Shown: piece by piece, positions 6,119 through 14,775 of the stretch
How positions within the stretch are numbered: position 1 is the first letter of the stretch
Layout: each line of letters begins with the position of its first letter
From: Acidobacteriota bacterium
GTDB lineage: Bacteria > Acidobacteriota > Terriglobia > Acidiferrales > UBA7541
DNA length: 17,609 nt
Direction: 5' to 3'
Assembly: GCA_003131985.1 (NCBI GenBank)
Contig: PKWH01000302.1
Coordinates: 1-17,609, forward strand
Program-made: the position numbers and the translations under genes
Notes under the pieces: model-generated
What the model saw: only the letters and a program-made list of their open reading frames with translations
Told to the model about the DNA's origin: nothing
Databases searched by the model: none

Positions 6119-7816
6119 ATGCGGAGGATTGCGTTGAGGCTACGGGCGGGCGTCATTGTTGCATCTATCGCGGCGGCGCTTCTTACGATTTTTCTGATAC
6201 TGCGCTTGCATCTGGACCCGCACGACGCAAACCGGAATCCAAACGCGCACGACTCTCAAATCGTTAGCGGCCCGCCGACTAGACAGCCCCTCGCCGACAA
6301 CGCGCCTTCCGGCAGCGTGACAGTTCTGACCTACCATAACGATGCATCGCGAACTGGACAGAATCTTGATGAGAAAATCCTCACGCCCCGCAACGTAAAC
6401 TCTACTAACTTTGGCAAGCTCGGATTTCTTTCCGTGGACGGATTGGTGGACGCCGAGCCCCTGTACGTCTCGAACCTCATGGTAGCCGGCCATCCGCACA
6501 ACGTCGTCTTCGCGGTCACCGAACACGATTCGATCTATGCTTTCGATGCCGACACCTTTAATCAGCTCTGGCAAGTCACTGTGCGTGGCGCGAAGGAAAC
6601 TCCCAGCGACGATCGCGGTTGCGGCCAGGTGAGTCCCGAAATCGGCATCACTTCGACGCCGGTAATCTCATTCAATAACAAAGGCCGCGGCACAATGTAT
6701 TTGGTCGCCATGTCGAAGGATAACTACGGCAATTATTTTCAGCGCCTGCACGCTCTTGACGTCACTACGGGCGCTGAAATTTCCGGCAGCCCCACCACGA
6801 TCGAAGCCACGTTTCCCAACCTGCAGGGAGGAACCACGTTCGATCCCAAACAGTACAAGGAGCGCGCTTCATTGCTTCTTCTGGACGGCAAGATCTACAC
6901 GAGCTGGGCTTCGCACTGCGACAATGGCGTGTACACCGGATGGGTGATGGGATATGACGCCGCGACGCTGAAACAAGTGAGTGTGCTCAACCTCACTCCC
7001 AACGGCAGCGATGGCGCAATCTGGATGTCCGGAGCGGGTCCCGCCGCCGACGCCCAGGGCAACATTTATTTGCTCGATGGCAACGGCACGTTCGACAAAA
7101 CCTTCGACTCCGCCGGCTTTCCGACGAACGGCGACTTCGGCAATGGATTCCTGAAGCTGTCGGCGAGCGGCTCCAAGCTGTCGGTTGCGGACTACTTCAA
7201 TATGCACAATACCAACGCCGAGTCAGACGCCGATCAAGATCTCGGCTCTGGCGGCGCGCTCGTCTTGCCGGATTTCAAAGATGCTTCGGGCAAAACCTGG
7301 CAGCTTGCGGTTGGCGCCGGCAAGGACGCCCACATGTATGTTGTAAATCGCAATTCGATGGGTAAGTTTAATACCAAGAAAGACAATGCAATCTATCAGG
7401 AGTTGGACCACGCGCTGGCCGGAGCCGTCTTTTCCATGCCCGCTTATTTCAACAGCACAGTTTATTTCGGCGCTGTGGGAGATTCCCTGAAAGCTTTCTC
7501 CGTGGTGAACGCAAAGCTCGTTCCGAAGGCGGCTTCGAAAACGTCCGGCACCTTCGCCTATCCCGGAACCACGCCTAGCATTTCTTCGAATGGCGCTTCG
7601 AATGGAATTGTGTGGGCTGTGGAATCCCGCGGAAGCGATGCAGGCGTGCTTCACGCTTACGACGCAAGCAATCTTGCGCACGAGTTGTACAACAGCAACC
7701 AAGCCGGCACTCGCGATAATTTTTCTGACAACAAGTACATCACGCCCATGATCGCCAACGGAAAAGTGTTCGTCGGCACTCCCACCGGCATAATTGTTTT
7801 TGGTTTACTTCGATAG
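6119..7816 (+). CDS. PQQ-type beta-propeller protein, membrane-anchored
   Basis: The protein has 565 residues. A single hydrophobic segment at about 10-30 (AGVIVASIAAALLTIFLIL) would act as a signal anchor or uncleaved signal, placing the rest outside the cytoplasm. From about residue 68 it has the repeated strand patterns of PQQ/quinoprotein-like propellers: LTYHNDASRTGQN, PLYVSNLMV, VVFAVTEHDSIYAFDADT-LWQV, STPVISF, YLVAMSKD, LHALDVTTG and KVFVGTPTGIIVFG. Acidobacterial relatives are usually annotated as PQQ-binding-like. I see no catalytic Asp/Cys-Cys signature of a quinoprotein dehydrogenase, so an enzymatic role is unproven. The ATG at 6119 has no SD. A TTG at 6134 has GGAGG (6123-6127) at good spacing and may be the true start, giving 560 residues. 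Confidence 0.82.
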   Translation: MRRIALRLRAGVIVASIAAALLTIFLILRLHLDPHDANRNPNAHDSQIVSGPPTRQPLADNAPSGSVTVLTYHNDASRTGQNLDEKILTPRNVNSTNFGKLGFLSVDGLVDAEPLYVSNLMVAGHPHNVVFAVTEHDSIYAFDADTFNQLWQVTVRGAKETPSDDRGCGQVSPEIGITSTPVISFNNKGRGTMYLVAMSKDNYGNYFQRLHALDVTTGAEISGSPTTIEATFPNLQGGTTFDPKQYKERASLLLLDGKIYTSWASHCDNGVYTGWVMGYDAATLKQVSVLNLTPNGSDGAIWMSGAGPAADAQGNIYLLDGNGTFDKTFDSAGFPTNGDFGNGFLKLSASGSKLSVADYFNMHNTNAESDADQDLGSGGALVLPDFKDASGKTWQLAVGAGKDAHMYVVNRNSMGKFNTKKDNAIYQELDHALAGAVFSMPAYFNSTVYFGAVGDSLKAFSVVNAKLVPKAASKTSGTFAYPGTTPSISSNGASNGIVWAVESRGSDAGVLHAYDASNLAHELYNSNQAGTRDNFSDNKYITPMIANGKVFVGTPTGIIVFGLLR

Positions 7817-7867
7817 AAGACGAATGTGTTTCGTTTACTTGCTGTCGATGGCAGCGTCGTCGCGCAC

Positions 7868-10126
7868 CTAGTGGGGATTTGCCGCAGCCGGTGACAAGGG
7901 CACATCGGGGTACAGCCGGTCAAACTCCGGTTCACCATGAAGCAGCGCAAGGTCCGGATCGCGGCGCGTCCACACCGCATCTCTGAACCCCGCTTCCCAG
8001 GCTTTGCGCAGCGCATCCATAGCTTCTGCCTTTCTCTTCAACCCGCAGTACACGCAAGCCGCGTTATAAAGTATCGAGGCTTCGTTGGCGCGCAAGGCGA
8101 GAGCCATGTTGAGTTCTCGCATGGCGTCGTCCGAACGTGCCAAATCGGCGTAGTCTCCGGCCACCAGAATGCGCGCACGGGCGTCTTCCGGCACTTGTTT
8201 CAAATGGTTTTCGAGCGCCGCCATCCTGCGCTGCGTCATGTTGAGCTTGGCTTCGCTCTTGCCGATGGCGCCGAGAGAGTTCAGCACCGGCACATAAACG
8301 TTGTAGTCTTCGCCGCTGGCCTCGATGGCAACTTCCGCCACGTCCAGAACTTCCTGGTATCGCCCCGCGGCAAAAAGCGCACGGCAGAGCAGGTAATACG
8401 CGCCTTCGCAGTCGCGCTTTCGTTCGATGGCTTTCTTGACCATGCGCACCGCTTCGTCATGCAGTTCCGCTGCGTAAAGAACCCACGCTTGGCTCACCTG
8501 CACTTCAGGCAGGTCCCAACGCAGAGCCAGCGCTTTCCCGGAAGCTTCCCGCGCGCGTTCCACCCACACCGGATCGCGGCTGTAGTTGCAGTAGAACATA
8601 GCGCACGCATTGGCGCATGCGGCGTAGGCCAGCGCGAAGCTGACGTCCATCGCCACTGCGTTTTCGAACATCTGCAAAGCGAACTCCAGGTCCTGGCGCG
8701 TCTGCCGCCGGGCGTATCGTTTGCCGCGCAAATAGAGATCGTACGCCTGCAGATTTTCCGTGGGCTTCACCGCCAGCGCTTCAAGCTCCTGCGGCGAAAG
8801 CGTAATGCGCAACGCTTCCGCGATCTTGCGCGCCATTTCATCCTGCACTTCGAAAACGTCTTTCATCTCCCGGTCGAAGCGTTCCGACCACAGCGGAAAA
8901 TCCGTGCGCGTATCCACCAGTTGGACGTTGATCCGCAGCCGCGCGCCGGACCGCCGCAACGTGCCGGTAAGAACGTAAGCCGCTCCGAGCTGCTGCCCGA
9001 TCTGCGCCGGAGTCACCGGCTTATCCCGAAACGCCAGAATAGTGGGACGCGAAAAAGTGTTCAGTCCCCGGATCTTCGAAAGCTCCGTGATCACGTCCTC
9101 AGTGATGCCGTCGCGCAGGTATTCGTCTTCCTTCGACCCGCTCAGATTTTCGAAGTAGAGAACGGCCACGGATTTCCCCATCAACTTCGGAGCCGCGGGA
9201 TCCGAATCGGATTTTTCTTTCGTGCGCCGTTTGTTCGGCTCCAGGTCGCGCCTCAAGCGGTTGAGGTCGGTCTTCAGTTCCGTAGCCGTTTGGCAGCGCA
9301 AATTGCGGTCCTTCTCGAGCGTCTTGTCGAGTATCCGCACAAAATCCGCAGGCAGCGACGGATTCAGCTCCGCGGCAGGCTGCGGATCGCGGTTCAGGAT
9401 AGCCTCGAAGATCACCGCCGATGTGTCTCCCTTAAACGGCAAAGATCCGGTGGACATCTGGTAGAGAACCGTGCCGACCGAAAAAATATCCGTGCGAGCG
9501 TCCACCAACTGGCCGCGAGCCTGTTCCGGCGACATATAGGAGATCGTGCCCACGGCAGCGCCCGGCATGGTGAGTTCGTTGTTGGAAGCCACCGTCTCGC
9601 CCTGCGCCGACGAAGCGCCCTGCGCCATCTCGCCCTGCCTCATCTTCACCAGCCCAAAATCCAGAATCTTCAGCTCGCCTCGTTCGGTGAGAAAAAGATT
9701 CGCAGGCTTGATATCTCTGTGAACGATGCCCTTGGCGTGCGCCGATTCCAGCGCGTCTGCGATCTGAATCGCCAGCGGGAGCAGCTTCTCCATTTCCACC
9801 GGGTTGCCAGTCATGATTTGAGCCAGCGTCTGCCCTTCAAGCAACTCCATCACGATAAAGTGGCGCAGTTCGTGCCGCTCGATCGCGTGAATCGTGCAGA
9901 TGTTGGGGTGATTCAACGAGGAAGCGGCGCGTGCCTCGCGCTGAAAACGCTCCAGCGCTTGGCTGTCCTGTGCCGTTTCCGGAGGGAGAAACTTCAGCGC
10001 CACGCGGCGCCCGAGCTGCGAATCTTCCGCTTCATAAACCACGCCCATGCCGCCCGAGCCAACCTTCTTAGTGATGTGGTAGTGCGAGAAAGTCCGCCCG
10101 ACCAAAGAAGCTTCAGCGTCTGCCAT
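7868..10126 (-). CDS. Hanks-type Ser/Thr protein kinase with TolB-like and TPR domains
   Basis: Counting from the upstream GTG at 10135 (755 residues), the kinase domain spans about 16-290. It has Gly loop GSGGMG (26-31), Lys48 (VALKF), HRDIKPAN with Asp141, DFG (159-161), SPE in place of APE (202-204) and DIFSVG. It looks catalytically complete. After a charged linker (about 295-318), a TolB/adenylate-cyclase-associated-like domain follows (SVAVLYFENLSG...LTGTLRRSGARLRINVQLVD...FDREMKDVFEVQDEMA, about 321-455). TPR-like helices run from about 460 to 740. No membrane segment is apparent, so a cytoplasmic signalling scaffold is likely, whereas many bacterial kinases of this class are membrane-anchored. 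I prefer the ATG at 10126 (752 residues) because a TAATAT -10 box (10136-10141) sits too close for the GTG to be in the transcript. Confidence 0.9.
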   Translation of the reverse strand: MADAEASLVGRTFSHYHITKKVGSGGMGVVYEAEDSQLGRRVALKFLPPETAQDSQALERFQREARAASSLNHPNICTIHAIERHELRHFIVMELLEGQTLAQIMTGNPVEMEKLLPLAIQIADALESAHAKGIVHRDIKPANLFLTERGELKILDFGLVKMRQGEMAQGASSAQGETVASNNELTMPGAAVGTISYMSPEQARGQLVDARTDIFSVGTVLYQMSTGSLPFKGDTSAVIFEAILNRDPQPAAELNPSLPADFVRILDKTLEKDRNLRCQTATELKTDLNRLRRDLEPNKRRTKEKSDSDPAAPKLMGKSVAVLYFENLSGSKEDEYLRDGITEDVITELSKIRGLNTFSRPTILAFRDKPVTPAQIGQQLGAAYVLTGTLRRSGARLRINVQLVDTRTDFPLWSERFDREMKDVFEVQDEMARKIAEALRITLSPQELEALAVKPTENLQAYDLYLRGKRYARRQTRQDLEFALQMFENAVAMDVSFALAYAACANACAMFYCNYSRDPVWVERAREASGKALALRWDLPEVQVSQAWVLYAAELHDEAVRMVKKAIERKRDCEGAYYLLCRALFAAGRYQEVLDVAEVAIEASGEDYNVYVPVLNSLGAIGKSEAKLNMTQRRMAALENHLKQVPEDARARILVAGDYADLARSDDAMRELNMALALRANEASILYNAACVYCGLKRKAEAMDALRKAWEAGFRDAVWTRRDPDLALLHGEPEFDRLYPDVPLSPAAANPH

Positions 10127-10135
10127 GAGGCGCAC

Positions 10136-10141
10136 ATATTA
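10136..10141 (-). promoter_or_regulatory. Possible -10 box of the kinase gene
   Basis: On the minus strand TAATAT ends 9 nt before the ATG at 10126. No SD is present, so the kinase mRNA may be nearly leaderless. The GTG at 10135 would lie upstream of the expected transcription start. Confidence 0.35.
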
Positions 10142-10334
10142 GATGCCCGCAGCGAGCGAGTCAATAACCGTGGATGCTTGCGCCGAAAGGGAATTGCCAA
10201 TTCGCAGTAGTCTTGGTCGCAGCGCTAAGCCCGCAGGAAAATTTAATCTGCGCCAAACTTGCCCCGAAATCCCGAAAAAAAGTCTAGAATCGTCCCGCTG
10301 GGCGCGAGACTCGGCGAAACCTGAGGACGAAACC

Positions 10335-11099
10335 GTGCTGACGGCATTCGACAATTTCATCGTGATTTTGGCCTTCACCCTGGGGCCGCTGCCGTTTCTC
10401 TTTATTCTGAATCGCTTCTGGCCGGCCACCCGGCGCCGGATTCACAACGACATTATCGGCTGGCAAGTCGGCGTGCTCGGCACAACATATGCCGTGATCA
10501 TGGGCTTCATGTTGTACGCCGTTTGGAGTTCCTACCAGGACGCAGAGATCAACGCCGAGTCCGAAGCGAACTCCCTGGTCAGCGTTTACCGGCTCGCCGA
10601 CGGGCTTCCTTCCGCGCAACGCGAACAGGTTCATCAACTCGCGCGCCAGTACGCAAACATCGTGATCAATGAAGAGTGGCCCGTGATGCACCAAGGAAAT
10701 TTGAGTCTAGCCGGTCACGACACCATACACGAGCTCTGGACTGCCGTTCTGCAAACCAAGCCCGCCACGTTCGGTGAGCAGACCAGCATGAATCTAACCC
10801 TCGGCGAAATCTCCACCATGACCGAACATCGCCGCGTCCGCCAGCTCGAAAGCCAATCCAAACTGCCCGGAATTCTCTGGCTGGTGCTGCTCGTGGGCGG
10901 CGCCATCACCACGCTTTCTTCCTGCCTCTTCGGCATAGAAGATTTCAAACTGCATTGCATCCAGGTGGTGTCGCTGGCGCTGATGTTATCGTTTATCCTG
11001 GTCGCCATCGCCGATATTGACCGCCCGTTTCAAGGCACGGTTCACATCGAGCCGCGCGGCTTCGAACGCGCCCGCCAAACCTTCCTGCAGGATCCTTAG
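10335..11099 (+). CDS. DUF4239 (bestrophin-like) membrane protein
   Basis: From GTG 10335 the protein has 254 residues, the usual size for DUF4239. Two N-terminal membrane segments (about 8-26, IVILAFTLGPLPFLFIL; about 45-64, VGVLGTTYAVIMGFMLYAVW) are followed by a soluble helical middle. That middle contains an AEINAESEANSLVSVYRLADGLP stretch typical of the family. Two more segments follow near 178-200 (ILWLVLLVGGAITTLSSCLFG) and 207-226 (VVSLALMLSFILVAIADID). The C-terminus includes RPFQGTVHIEP. I chose GTG 10335 because GAGGA (10323-10327) precedes it. The frame is open 64 codons further upstream, but that part is polar, has no SD, and runs into the kinase promoter. Function is unknown; a channel-like role has been suggested from bestrophin similarity. 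Confidence 0.8.
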   Translation: MLTAFDNFIVILAFTLGPLPFLFILNRFWPATRRRIHNDIIGWQVGVLGTTYAVIMGFMLYAVWSSYQDAEINAESEANSLVSVYRLADGLPSAQREQVHQLARQYANIVINEEWPVMHQGNLSLAGHDTIHELWTAVLQTKPATFGEQTSMNLTLGEISTMTEHRRVRQLESQSKLPGILWLVLLVGGAITTLSSCLFGIEDFKLHCIQVVSLALMLSFILVAIADIDRPFQGTVHIEPRGFERARQTFLQDP

Positions 11100-11121
11100 G
11101 ATTTGACAAGACGAACTGGGA

Positions 11122-11952
11122 TCAAGGGCACACGTAAACTGGTTGGCTGCCATCCTGGGTCTTGTCGTCAACGTTGGCCTTGACCTTGGCATCGGTCGTA
11201 CAACCTCCCGGCGGCGGTCCTAATGGTGTCTCGATTATCCTCGTCGCCATGGAAGAAGGAGGCGTGAGGCCGGGAAGGTTCGCCAAGAGCGCCCCTTTGT
11301 CCGTGTTGCCGGTGATCTGAACAGCGTCGGACGCGACCCTGCGCGTGCAGTTCAAAATCAATCCGGACGATTCCAGTGTTGTGTTGCTGTTTACCGCCGG
11401 CGTGCACGTGGCGCTTTCGGGAGTTATAGCGAAATCCCGTATCTTGGTTGGGGGCGCTCCCGCAGCATCGTAGATGAGTCTTACCGTGAATCGCATGGGG
11501 TCATAGCTCAACTCGATTGCCGCGTGCGCCACGCCCTTGCTGTTTGACGTGCAAGTCTGCCAGGCCTTCGCCATGCCTTGGTCCGCGGTGTTAACGATTC
11601 GCGAGAATTTCGACAGGTTTCTTTTATCCGAAAAATCCACCGTCTGCATTGCCGCTTGGTAGTTTCCCCAATCGGACGCTCTCGCATGACCACCAATCTG
11701 CGCTGGAATGTCGTCTATCGTAAATCCAAGCTGCTGCGCGGCATCAACCGCTTTTCCATAACTGTCGAACGTATTTTGCGAAAGCCAATTCACAAAAGCC
11801 CGCGTCCTTTTCTCCAAAGAGTCCGTGGGCGCAGTGCCAAAAACGCCATGTTCGACAATCTGAGAGCAATCGCTTTGGGCCATCACTGCGGCGGGAGCGG
11901 CGAGCAACACCATCAACGTCAAGGACGTTCGATAAAATTTAAATGATTTCAC
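11122..11952 (-). CDS. Secreted hypothetical protein
   Basis: The protein has 276 residues with a clear signal peptide (KFYRTSLTLMVLLAAPAAVMA, cleavage before QSDCSQ). The mature part has an N-terminal helical region with paired Trp/Asn motifs (RTRAFVNWLSQNTFDSYGKAVDAAQQLGF). A beta-rich C-terminal part follows (AAIELSYDPMRFTVRLIY...ILNCTRRVASDAVQITGN). Several Cys residues (including CTSN, CTPA, NCTR, GGCTTD, VYVCP) suit disulfides in an exported protein. The start is GTG 11952, with GAGAGG 8 nt upstream. I do not recognise the family. It is convergent with the DUF4239 gene, 22 nt apart. Confidence 0.7.
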   Translation of the reverse strand: MKSFKFYRTSLTLMVLLAAPAAVMAQSDCSQIVEHGVFGTAPTDSLEKRTRAFVNWLSQNTFDSYGKAVDAAQQLGFTIDDIPAQIGGHARASDWGNYQAAMQTVDFSDKRNLSKFSRIVNTADQGMAKAWQTCTSNSKGVAHAAIELSYDPMRFTVRLIYDAAGAPPTKIRDFAITPESATCTPAVNSNTTLESSGLILNCTRRVASDAVQITGNTDKGALLANLPGLTPPSSMATRIIETPLGPPPGGCTTDAKVKANVDDKTQDGSQPVYVCP

Positions 11953-12182
11953 GGAAGTGACCTCTCAAGTGGGATGCTTTGGCCAACTAAAGAGTGACCC
12001 CGCAGTATAGGAAACGGAATCCTCGTCGAAGCGATACGGCGCCGGCTCACTAGCAAGCAGACGCCGCTCGCAAAATCCGTCCCACTGCTTTTTTGCGGAT
12101 GCTGAAATGTCCGCCAGTCGACAATTGGCACAAATTAACTCGAATAAACTAAACTGAGTGCGCGGATTCGGGGAGGTCAGCC

Positions 12183-12614
12183 ATGCAATACGCGATCGTC
12201 GGAATTCTTGATAGCTACGCGGATGCGGAAGCCGCGGTTCGGGATCTGGAGTTGGCAGGCATCGTTGGCGAACAAGTGGAAGTGATTAGCGACATCGACG
12301 AAGATGCGCGAACCGCAAACACGCCGGGTGAGCCTTCCACCAAGCCCAAAGAACCGCATCACAACTGGATTGCGCGCTTGTTCGGCGCTGGCGCCCCTTT
12401 CGAAAAGCGCGAAGCGAGCGATCTGTCCGGCGAACAGCCGAACTACATCGGCGAACAACAATTTTACGCCAATCACATCAAGCAGGGCGGAGCCGTAATC
12501 TTCGTCCGCACAACCGAAGAGGCGCCCGCCAATCGCGCCGCCGCAATATTGCGCGATCACGGCGCCCGAACCCCAGGCCAAAAGGATGGCCCCGCCATCC
12601 GCCGGATCGACTAG
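12183..12614 (+). CDS. Hypothetical protein with YflT/GS17M-like N-terminus
   Basis: This 143-residue soluble protein begins MQYAIVGILDSYADAEAAVRDLELAGIVGEQVEVISD. That is the beta-alpha-beta pattern of the heat-induced stress protein YflT / general stress protein 17M domain, which recurs in many short bacterial proteins. An Asp/Glu/Pro-rich linker (about 40-60) follows. A second beta-alpha unit near 100-130 (GAVIFVRTTEEAPANRAAAILRDHGA) resembles the other half of the fold. GGGAGG upstream fixes the start at ATG 12183. A stress-related role is only inferred. It is divergent from the secreted hypothetical gene, with a 230-nt gap. Confidence 0.72.
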   Translation: MQYAIVGILDSYADAEAAVRDLELAGIVGEQVEVISDIDEDARTANTPGEPSTKPKEPHHNWIARLFGAGAPFEKREASDLSGEQPNYIGEQQFYANHIKQGGAVIFVRTTEEAPANRAAAILRDHGARTPGQKDGPAIRRID

Positions 12615-12692
12615 CGTCGGCCGCAAACATGGTTACGATTTCACGAAATGAGGTTTAAGATGAAATATATCTGGAACTTCTAGGATGAGAAC

Positions 12693-13112
12693 ATGAAAAA
12701 GTCGGGCGCGAGCCAAGGCCAGCGGGCATCGGAGCTGATCTCGAAGAGAATCGCCGAACTGGGGGACTGGCGCGGGGAAACCCTCCGCAGAATGCGCAAG
12801 CTCATCAAGGAAGCAGACCCGGACGCCGTCGAGGAGTGGAAGTGGATGGGCACTCCGGTTTGGTCGCACGACGGCATCATCTGCACTGGCGAATCCTACA
12901 AGAGTGTCGTGAAGCTTACCTTCGCCAAGGGCGCGTCTCTGAAGGATCCGGCCCGTCTCTTCAACTCGAGTCTCGACGGAAACACCCGCCGCGCGATCGA
13001 CATTCACGAAGGAGAAGAAGTTGACGATTCCGCCTTCAAGGTGCTCGTTCGCCAAGCAGCCGCCCTCAACAGTTCTGGCAAGTCGAAACCTGCGAAGAAA
13101 GCGAAGTCCTAA
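12693..13112 (+). CDS. DUF1801 domain protein
   Basis: This 139-residue protein matches the DUF1801 / YdhG-like family (an iron-chaperone-like, frataxin-type fold) along most of its length. Diagnostic segments are SELISKRIAELGDWRGETLRRMRKLI, EADPDAVEEWKWMGTPVWS, GIICTGESYKSVVKLTFAKGA and LFNSSLDGNTRRAIDIHEGEEVD. The Lys-rich tail (SGKSKPAKKAKS) is probably disordered. No signal peptide. AGGATGAG just upstream supports ATG 12693. The biochemical role of the family is not settled. It follows the YflT-like gene by 78 nt and could be co-transcribed, but it has its own SD and there is no functional link. Confidence 0.85.
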   Translation: MKKSGASQGQRASELISKRIAELGDWRGETLRRMRKLIKEADPDAVEEWKWMGTPVWSHDGIICTGESYKSVVKLTFAKGASLKDPARLFNSSLDGNTRRAIDIHEGEEVDDSAFKVLVRQAAALNSSGKSKPAKKAKS

Positions 13113-13263
13113 GGGATTCCGCTCCTGAACAGGTCCGACATCGGGGTCGCGGAGGTGCCGTTCCGCCCGAGCGTCCCAAGTTGAAGATGGCCTCTAATAT
13201 CACGAACGCGACATCTGCGGAGTGAGACAAGCGGCATTCTTTGGCACCCGCATCGTAGAGCTT

Positions 13264-13293
13264 TTGCCAATCTGCATTAAGATGTCCGATAAT
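13264..13293 (+). promoter_or_regulatory. Sigma-70-like promoter of the serine hydrolase gene
   Basis: TTGCCA (13264-13269) and GATAAT (13288-13293) are each 5/6 matches to the consensus hexamers, with an 18-nt spacer. They lie about 46 nt before the preferred ATG at 13340, leaving a short leader that contains the SD AAGGGAG. Confidence 0.45.
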
Positions 13294-13339
13294 CCGCCTA
13301 ACGGTCGAACTGGAATTAGGGATGCCAAGGGAGAATAGC

Positions 13340-14692
13340 ATGGCGATTAAACGTATCGCGCTGGCGCTGTGGCTCGCTGGTTTTTCGATCGTGCTCGGGG
13401 GTGTTTGCTTCGCTCAGGACAATGCGCCGCGCATGGAACAGGTGGTGCAATCCTACGTTTCGAATAAAACATTCATGGGCTCGGTGCTGGTCGTACGCGA
13501 CAAGACTGTGCTGCTCGACAAAGGATACGGTTCCGCGGATTTGGAATGGGACATTCCCAATTCGCCCACCACCAAATTCCGGCTGGGGTCTATCACCAAG
13601 CAATTCACCGCGGCTTCCATCTTGTTACTCGAGGAACGCGGAAAATTAAACATCAATGATCCGGTGAAGAAGTACATGGCGGACGCGCCCGCTGCTTGGG
13701 ACAAAGTAACCATCTACAACCTCCTGACGCACACCTCCGGAATACCAAGCTTTACCGGATTTCCCGATTACGAATCCACGGAGGCGTTTGCCACCACGCC
13801 GGAAAAACTCGTTGCGCGCTTTCGCGACAAGCCGCTTGAATTCCAGCCCGGCGAGAAATTTGCGTACGATAATTCCGGATACGTTCTGTTGGGCTACCTG
13901 ATCGAAAAGATCAGCGGGGAAACCTACGCGCAGTTTGTGCAGGAGAATATTTTTACGCCGCTGCAGATGAAAGACTCGGGCTACGATTCAAACTCGGCAA
14001 TCATTATGCATCGCGCCTCAGGCTACTCGAACGGCAAAGAGGGAATTGAGAACGCCGGCTACATCCACATGAGCATTCCGTTTGCGGCCGGCTCGCTGTA
14101 TTCCACCGTGGAAGATTTGGCGCGCTGGGAACAAGGCCTATTCGGCGGCAAGCTCCTGTCGCCCGCTTCTCTGCAAAAAATGACCACGCCCTTCAAGGAA
14201 AATTATGCATTCGGCGTTGCCGTGTCCACCACGAACGGCCACAAGTTGATCGAGCACGGAGGCGGGATCGAGGGCTTCAACACTCATCTGGCTTACTATC
14301 CCGACGACAAACTGATTGTGGTCGTTCTTGGAAATCTAAGTGGAGATGCTCCCGGCGGAATCGCGCACAAACTGGCAGCCGTGGCTCACGGCGAAACGGT
14401 TGTGCTGGCGTCAGAGAGAAAAGAAATCACAGTTGCGCCCGCAATTTTGGCGAACTACGTCGGCACCTACGAACTCTCTCCGGCCTTCGCTCTGGTAATG
14501 ACCCTCGAAGCCGGCCAGCTAATGACCCAGGCCACCGGACAGCACAAGCTTCCGCTATACCCGGAATCGGAAACAAAGTTTTTCCTGAAAGTCGTCGATG
14601 CGCAAGTAGACTTCGTCAAGAACGACAAGGGCGAAGTAACAGGCCTCGTCCTCCACCAAGGCGGCCGGGACATGAAAGCCGCCAAGAAGTAA
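13340..14692 (+). CDS. Secreted serine hydrolase, class C beta-lactamase fold, with C-terminal DUF3471-like domain
   Basis: From ATG 13340 the protein has 450 residues and a signal peptide (MAIKRIALALWLAGFSIVLG...CFA, then QDNAP). The family motifs of penicillin-binding-protein-like serine hydrolases are intact. SxxK is SITK with nucleophile Ser84 and Lys87, the Tyr motif is YDN at 176-178, and the third motif is HGG at 306-308. THTSG and NSGYVLLGYLIEKISG are also typical. Residues about 365-450 (VAPAILANYVGTYELSP...LVLHQGGRDMKA) look like DUF3471, often found after this domain. Substrates of such enzymes vary (peptides, esters, amides), so a true beta-lactamase activity should not be assumed. 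I prefer 13340 over the in-frame ATG at 13322 because AAGGGAG (13327-13333) suits the former. Confidence 0.9.
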   Translation: MAIKRIALALWLAGFSIVLGGVCFAQDNAPRMEQVVQSYVSNKTFMGSVLVVRDKTVLLDKGYGSADLEWDIPNSPTTKFRLGSITKQFTAASILLLEERGKLNINDPVKKYMADAPAAWDKVTIYNLLTHTSGIPSFTGFPDYESTEAFATTPEKLVARFRDKPLEFQPGEKFAYDNSGYVLLGYLIEKISGETYAQFVQENIFTPLQMKDSGYDSNSAIIMHRASGYSNGKEGIENAGYIHMSIPFAAGSLYSTVEDLARWEQGLFGGKLLSPASLQKMTTPFKENYAFGVAVSTTNGHKLIEHGGGIEGFNTHLAYYPDDKLIVVVLGNLSGDAPGGIAHKLAAVAHGETVVLASERKEITVAPAILANYVGTYELSPAFALVMTLEAGQLMTQATGQHKLPLYPESETKFFLKVVDAQVDFVKNDKGEVTGLVLHQGGRDMKAAKK

Positions 14693-14739
14693 AGCGAATC
14701 TCACCTGCCGCGATCAAATTACAACGGGGCTGGCGGAGC

Positions 14740-14775
14740 ATCCCGAGTTGGTGGCGGGATTTATATATTTTCTTT
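14740..14775 (+). terminator. Possible intrinsic terminator of the serine hydrolase gene
   Basis: ATCCCG (14740-14745) and CGGGAT (14755-14760) form a 6-bp stem with a 9-nt loop, followed by an AT-rich run with many T (TTATATATTTTCTTTT). It lies 48 nt after the hydrolase stop and overlaps the end of the convergent MFS gene. The stem is short, so efficiency is uncertain. Confidence 0.35.

Noticed and set aside
7937..10210. 757-codon plus-strand ORF opposite the kinase gene
   Set aside because: It mirrors the kinase gene, is rich in Arg/His/Gln, has no recognisable domain, and results from GC-biased codon use on the opposite strand.
13066..13341. 91-aa minus-strand ORF in the gap before the serine hydrolase
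   Set aside because: It overlaps the end of the DUF1801 gene and the hydrolase start, has no SD, and shows no recognisable motif.
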